Shown: positions 5,610 through 8,602 of the stretch, piece by piece
Layout: each line of letters begins with the position of its first letter
How positions within the stretch are numbered: the stretch's first letter is position 1
Source of the DNA: Candidatus Nitrosomarinus sp.
GTDB taxonomy: Archaea; Thermoproteota; Nitrososphaeria; Nitrososphaerales; Nitrosopumilaceae
Assembly: GCA_003702465.1 (NCBI GenBank)
Contig: REGF01000048.1
Span: 1-8,602, forward strand
Length of the DNA: 8,602 bases
Direction: 5' to 3'
Translations under genes and position numbers: made by a program
The notes under the pieces: model-generated
Told to the model about the DNA's origin: nothing
What the model saw: only the letters and a program-made list of their open reading frames with translations
Database searches by the model: none

Positions 5610-6314
5610 CTAGTTTTCAAGTTGTTCATCAAACACTCTTTCAAATACCTCAAATGGCTGTGCTCCAAACAATTTTGAAACTTGTCCATTTGAATTTATG
5701 ACAAAAAATGCAGGTGTTCCAGTTAATTGCAATTTTTTGGCATCCTCATTACTTGTAAGAATTGTTTTAGAATGCGGTTTTTCATTCATGCATTCAGCCC
5801 ATTTATCCATGTCTAAATTGATTTCTTCAGCAAATAATGTTAGATTTTCAGGAGATGCCCATCCATTATTTTCTCCTGCCCAATTTGAATAAAGAATGTC
5901 ATGATATTGCCAAAATAATCCTTGATCTTTTGCACAATGAGCTCCATGAGATGCGTTAATTGAATCAGGACCTATTATGTTATAATCTTTAAAAATCATT
6001 TTTACTTTTCCAGTTTCTACATATTTTTTGATTATTTCTTCTTCAGTAGTTTCAAAAAATACATTACAATAATGACATTGATAGTCGCCAAATTCTACTA
6101 ACGTTATAGGTGCATCAGGATTTCCAAATACTGTTGAGCCATTTTCCACAAATGTCTCCATTGTTATTTTGGCTGGACCAACATTATCTATTTGGGGTGT
6201 TGGTTTTATTGCTAATTCTGATTCATTGAAGGTTCCATTTAGTCCAAACATTACTGCAACAATCACAACTGATGCAATAATTGCCCCTATTGCCAATGAA
6301 GGTGGATGTATCAA
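5610..6314 (-). CDS. Membrane-anchored DsbA-like thiol-disulfide oxidoreductase
   Basis: This 234-residue protein has an N-terminal hydrophobic segment (about 7-25, AIGAIIASVVIVAVMFGL) that should anchor it in the membrane with the rest outside. A linker (about 26-60) precedes a DsbA-type thioredoxin fold. The fold includes VEFGDYQCHYC with the redox pair C80/C83, a helical insert, and the cis-proline loop TGTPAFFVI with P201. C127 and C175 could form a second disulfide or a resolving pair. The likely role is to form, reduce or isomerise disulfides in extracytoplasmic proteins. Nitrosopumilus-type archaea carry several such proteins, and the partner cannot be told from here. The start is a TTG at 6314; the in-frame sequence back to the stop at 6348-6350 has no better start, and the first ATG (M22) would cut through the membrane segment. 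It has no same-strand neighbour close enough to prove an operon; HMG-CoA synthase starts 100 bases downstream. Confidence 0.88.
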   Translation of the reverse strand: MIHPPSLAIGAIIASVVIVAVMFGLNGTFNESELAIKPTPQIDNVGPAKITMETFVENGSTVFGNPDAPITLVEFGDYQCHYCNVFFETTEEEIIKKYVETGKVKMIFKDYNIIGPDSINASHGAHCAKDQGLFWQYHDILYSNWAGENNGWASPENLTLFAEEINLDMDKWAECMNEKPHSKTILTSNEDAKKLQLTGTPAFFVINSNGQVSKLFGAQPFEVFERVFDEQLEN

Positions 6315-6433
6315 TAATTTGGAATTTTTTAAAGTACATTTAGTCTTTTAGAATGATTTCTGGAGATGTTCTTTACTGCTAAATCTATACCAATTATAGT
6401 AATCAATATCAAGAGTCATTTTATTGATTAATC

Positions 6434-6814
6434 ATGAATCTTGAAAATGATTTGGACAAATTACAAGATGAATTAGTAAGTTACTATGAAATGCTAGATG
6501 AAAGCCCACAGATGATCTCATTTAAAGTAAAAGAATTAGTTGCTAAGGGATGGAAAGATGAGCAACTCAAAAAAGAAGTAGAAGAAGAATTTGAAAATCA
6601 AGAATATTGTATACAGATGATACATGACTTGAAACAGGTGATAGAGTTTGTCAAAACCGAAAATCCCACTACTGAGGAATTGACAAAATTTGCTGAAAAA
6701 ACAATTAGGAAGGGTCTTGATAATAAAATTAAAGGAAACAGTGAAAAAGTAAGCCAAGATTATCGAGAAAAAATGTTTTCAGATATGGATCGTTATAGTA
6801 GTTTTGAAAATTAA
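6434..6814 (+). CDS. Charged helical protein (126 aa), unknown
   Basis: This 126-residue soluble protein begins MNLENDLDKLQDELVSYYEM and is dominated by Glu, Lys, Asp and Leu. It looks all-helical: helix 1 about 1-22, helix 2 about 27-38, a third around KDEQLKKEVEEEFENQEYCI (41-60), then QMIHDLKQVIEFVKTENPTTEELTKFAEKTIRKGL with a short turn at NP. The C-terminus is charged and probably disordered. There is one cysteine and no metal or nucleotide motif. I do not recognise a family. Real-gene support: it fills the space between two genes, starts with ATG after an AT-rich stretch with TATA-like CAATTATAGT (6391-6400) and TCAATATC (6403-6410), and is followed by T-rich sequence. It is divergent from the DsbA-like gene, 119 bases away. 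Confidence 0.75.
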   Translation: MNLENDLDKLQDELVSYYEMLDESPQMISFKVKELVAKGWKDEQLKKEVEEEFENQEYCIQMIHDLKQVIEFVKTENPTTEELTKFAEKTIRKGLDNKIKGNSEKVSQDYREKMFSDMDRYSSFEN

Positions 6815-6822
6815 AACCCAGA

Positions 6823-6836
6823 TTTTTTGATATTTT
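6823..6836 (+). terminator. Oligo-T terminator after the 126-aa gene
   Basis: Nine bases past the stop codon the plus strand reads TTTTTTGATATTTT, two T runs without a strong preceding hairpin. This is the usual look of an archaeal intrinsic terminator. Confidence 0.35.
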
Positions 6837-7017
6837 AGCATGATTAAATGAAGATTTGAAAAAGTAATTAGAAATCTACATCAAAGTAACTTACAAGTAA
6901 ATAGAATTATGACCTTCAAAATATTCTCATCAGATTTGTAAAGGATGTATGAAACACATCAAAATTGATACAAAATTAACTTCTCTGAATGTTGTTGAAA
7001 ATACCTTTTGTTCAATT

Positions 7018-7029
7018 AGTAAATAAGTA
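7018..7029 (+). promoter_or_regulatory. TATA-like box of GAPDH
   Basis: AGTAAATAAGTA is centred about 25 bases before the GAPDH ATG at 7049. The intervening bases have no convincing Shine-Dalgarno, suggesting a leaderless transcript. Confidence 0.4.
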
Positions 7030-7048
7030 AGGTTATTGAAGAGTTAGT

Positions 7049-8101
7049 ATGAAAAAGGTGTTTGTAAATGGATATGGATCCATTGGTAGTAGAATCACAT
7101 CTTTTCTAAAAGATGATCCTGAAATCACTGTATTTGGAGTTGGCAAATATTCTCCAGATGAAAAAGTAGATGTTGCTATTTCTCGCGGATTAAATGTATA
7201 TGTTCCAGAAAGAAAGTTGGATGATTTTTCTAATTATAAAATTTCAGGAACAATTGAATCTGCATTAGATGAATGTGATTTAGTAATTGATGCTGCACCT
7301 GGTGGTCATGGATATAAAAATAAAAAAAATCTATATGAACCAAAAAATATTCCTGCTATTTACCAAGGTGGAGAATCTACAATTGGAAATGAATCTGTAT
7401 CTGATTTATTATTTAATTCTCGTGCAAACTATGATCTTGCCTTAGGCAAAAAACATGTGATGCAGGGAAGTTGTAATGTCACTGGTATGGGTAGAATTTT
7501 AGAGCCTTTGCGTGAAAAATTTGGAGATAAATTAGTTAGATTTGACGTAACTTTAGTTAGAAGATGGGCAGATATCGAACAAACTGAAAAAAGTGTTTCT
7601 GATACAATTGAAATGACTGAAAAACCTCATCACGGAGATGATGTTAAATTGTACTTTGGAAAAGATGCTCCGCTTTATGTTCGTGCAATTAAAGTTCCAA
7701 CAAGACAAATGCACTTACACATCATGGATATTAGATTCAAAGAAACTGCTCCAAAGCCATCTGAAATTCATGAATTGTTTACAAATGAATTTGGTGTTGC
7801 CACATTATGGACTGCAAAGGGTACTAAGGATGTTAGAGATTATGCTCAAAATATGGGATTTAATTTTACTGATACAAACATGATTCACATTCATGCAAAC
7901 ATGACAACTTCTATTGATGATACTGTTCAATTGATGTACTCTGATGATCAAACTGGAATTGTAATTCCTGAAAATCACATGTTATTGCAAGCAATGTTGT
8001 TTGATAGAACATATGATGAAGCATTTGCTCACACTGAATCAATTTTTCATATGAAAGAAAAGAAAGAAAAATTACAAACAAATTTTGCTAAAACTGATTA
8101 A
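7049..8101 (+). CDS. gap: Archaeal type II glyceraldehyde-3-phosphate dehydrogenase
   Basis: This is the phosphorylating GAPDH of archaea (type II). It interconverts glyceraldehyde-3-phosphate and 1,3-bisphosphoglycerate with NAD(P)H, probably in the gluconeogenic direction in an autotroph. The 350 residues are close to the usual length. The Rossmann dinucleotide loop is VNGYGSIGSR (V6-R15), followed by PGGHGYKNK (84-92; PGGxGxKN in relatives). The catalytic cysteine is C142 in GSCNVTGMGR, and the active-site histidine is in VPTRQMHLH (H222/H224). KPHHGDDV (192-199) matches the family's SHHGPDV stretch. SCNVTGMGR instead of the common SCNTTGL is a small lineage variation. A TATA-like box lies 25 bases before the ATG with no Shine-Dalgarno. 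The TAA (8099-8101) overlaps the stop of the converging CorC-like gene. Poly-T tracts inside that neighbour probably end its transcript. Confidence 0.95.
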   Translation: MKKVFVNGYGSIGSRITSFLKDDPEITVFGVGKYSPDEKVDVAISRGLNVYVPERKLDDFSNYKISGTIESALDECDLVIDAAPGGHGYKNKKNLYEPKNIPAIYQGGESTIGNESVSDLLFNSRANYDLALGKKHVMQGSCNVTGMGRILEPLREKFGDKLVRFDVTLVRRWADIEQTEKSVSDTIEMTEKPHHGDDVKLYFGKDAPLYVRAIKVPTRQMHLHIMDIRFKETAPKPSEIHELFTNEFGVATLWTAKGTKDVRDYAQNMGFNFTDTNMIHIHANMTTSIDDTVQLMYSDDQTGIVIPENHMLLQAMLFDRTYDEAFAHTESIFHMKEKKEKLQTNFAKTD

Positions 8102-8602
8102 TTTCTAATTCGTTCAATTCTAATTTTTTGTGGAATATTTTTTAAAACTTTTTCAACAACTATTCTAAGTTCCTCTAATTCTATTTTATCCCCTTCTTGA
8201 GGAATGTCTTGTAGTCTTTCATGTAACAATCCGTTCAGTGTTGCATAATCATCTCCTTCAGGAATTTTTTTTGTAAAAATCTCATTAATCAAATCAATTT
8301 CAATGTCTCCGTTTGTGATAATTGTATCTTGATCAATTCTTTCGTATCCTTTTTCTCTAGTAAGATCCGTTTCGTCTTCAATTTCACCTACAATTTCTTC
8401 TAATAGATCTTCCAATGTAACTAAACCCTCTACTCCTCCGTGCTCGTCTACAACCATGGCCATGTGTGTTTTTCTTCCTTTCATTTCTTTTAGTAGTGAA
8501 CTAACCATTTTTTCTTGTGATGCAAAAACTGGTTTTCTTGCTATCTGTTCTAAACTAACTACCTCATTTTCTTTTTCTAATTCTTTTAAAACATCTCTTA
8601 CA
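8098..8602 (-). CDS. CNNM/CorC-type transporter, C-terminal CBS and CorC_HlyC domains (5' end outside window)
   Basis: The frame stays open to the right edge, so the protein starts beyond the window. The visible 167 residues begin VRDVLKELEKENEVVSLEQI, the end of a first CBS motif and the linker. A second CBS motif follows with the strong signature HMAMVVDEHGGVEGLVTLED then LLEEIVGEIEDE. Last comes the CorC_HlyC (transporter-associated) domain, from YERIDQDTIITNGDIEID through ATLNGLLHERL to the end IRIERIRN. Proteins with this tail are membrane transporters related to CorC/CNNM/HlyC, linked to magnesium or other divalent cation export; CBS pairs often bind adenosine nucleotides. The N-terminal DUF21 membrane domain should lie to the right. 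An in-frame ATG at 8508 would truncate the protein within the CBS region and is not the start. It converges on GAPDH, with stop codons sharing bases 8098-8101. Confidence 0.9.
   Translation of the reverse strand, partial: VRDVLKELEKENEVVSLEQIARKPVFASQEKMVSSLLKEMKGRKTHMAMVVDEHGGVEGLVTLEDLLEEIVGEIEDETDLTREKGYERIDQDTIITNGDIEIDLINEIFTKKIPEGDDYATLNGLLHERLQDIPQEGDKIELEELRIVVEKVLKNIPQKIRIERIRN
8124..8153 (+). terminator. Poly-T termination zone for GAPDH, inside the CorC-like gene
   Basis: Just after the GAPDH stop the plus strand has three T runs (8124-8129, 8138-8143 and 8149-8153), antisense to the CorC-like coding end. Conversely, the minus strand past the CorC stop is T-rich across GAPDH's Lys-rich C-terminus. 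Both converging transcripts probably end inside the opposite gene. Confidence 0.4.

Larger units (their letters stand above)
6815..7048. other. 234-base noncoding gap before GAPDH
   Basis: No open reading frame longer than about 10 codons was found on either strand, and there is no tRNA or GC-rich structured RNA. The first part holds a T-rich end for the upstream gene and the last part the GAPDH promoter. The middle (about 6840-7010) is unexplained. The overlapping small inverted repeats GTAACTTAC and TTACAAGTAA fall at about 6885-6899. Confidence 0.5.

Noticed and set aside
6169..6351. Plus-strand 60-codon ORF over the DsbA-like N-terminus
   Set aside because: Antisense to the membrane anchor and linker of a well-supported gene; no independent promoter or motif.
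6911..6943. 10-codon ORF (ATG to TAA) in the gap before GAPDH as a leader peptide
   Set aside because: Too short, no codon repetition or attenuator-like hairpins, more than 100 bases from the GAPDH start, and attenuation by leader peptide is not expected in a leaderless archaeal gene.
7638..7883. 81-codon ORF in another frame inside GAPDH
   Set aside because: Same-strand overlap inside conserved GAPDH sequence including the active-site histidine region; no recognisable product.
1..8602. Mobile element, CRISPR array, toxin-antitoxin or defence system
   Set aside because: No transposase, integrase, spaced repeats or recognisable toxin or antitoxin was seen; the composition is uniform and the genes are mostly housekeeping.

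Overview
The window looks like a stretch of chromosome from an ammonia-oxidising archaeon of the Nitrosopumilus type (Nitrososphaerota/Thaumarchaeota). The DNA is strongly AT-rich. It carries an archaeal type II glyceraldehyde-3-phosphate dehydrogenase and a mevalonate-pathway HMG-CoA synthase. Most genes have no Shine-Dalgarno sequence but do have an AT-rich TATA-like element about 25 bases before the start codon, as expected for leaderless archaeal transcripts. Species and strain cannot be named from what is visible.

Left half (1-3466): a biotin biosynthesis cluster, all on the minus strand. In transcription order it reads bioD (2737-3420), bioA (272-1588) and the first 66 codons of bioB (1-199, running off the left edge). 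bioF is not in the window. Between bioD and bioA lie two small, highly charged helical proteins (minus strand) and an unrecognised 190-residue protein (plus strand) that converges on bioD. Two similar inverted repeats, TGTTAACC-N14-AGTTAACG before bioB and TGTTATCC-N15-GGTTATCA before bioD, resemble the BirA biotin operator of bacteria and some archaea in both half-site and spacing. The two genes may therefore form one biotin-responsive regulon.

Middle (3467-6314): immediately upstream of bioD is a 178-residue protein with two predicted winged-helix regions. Next comes HMG-CoA synthase (isoprenoid lipid synthesis), whose sequence resembles the eukaryotic enzyme but has an altered active-site cysteine motif. 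A membrane-anchored DsbA-like thiol oxidoreductase follows. All three are on the minus strand.

Right part (6434-8602): a plus-strand unknown charged protein, a 234-base noncoding gap, and GAPDH, whose stop codon overlaps that of a converging CNNM/CorC-type transporter. Only the C-terminal CBS/CorC part of that transporter is present.

The genes are mainly housekeeping metabolism (biotin, mevalonate, gluconeogenesis/glycolysis). No mobile element, CRISPR array, tRNA or rRNA was seen. The least expected observations are the candidate biotin operators, the HMG-CoA synthase active-site variant and the unknown 190-residue protein.
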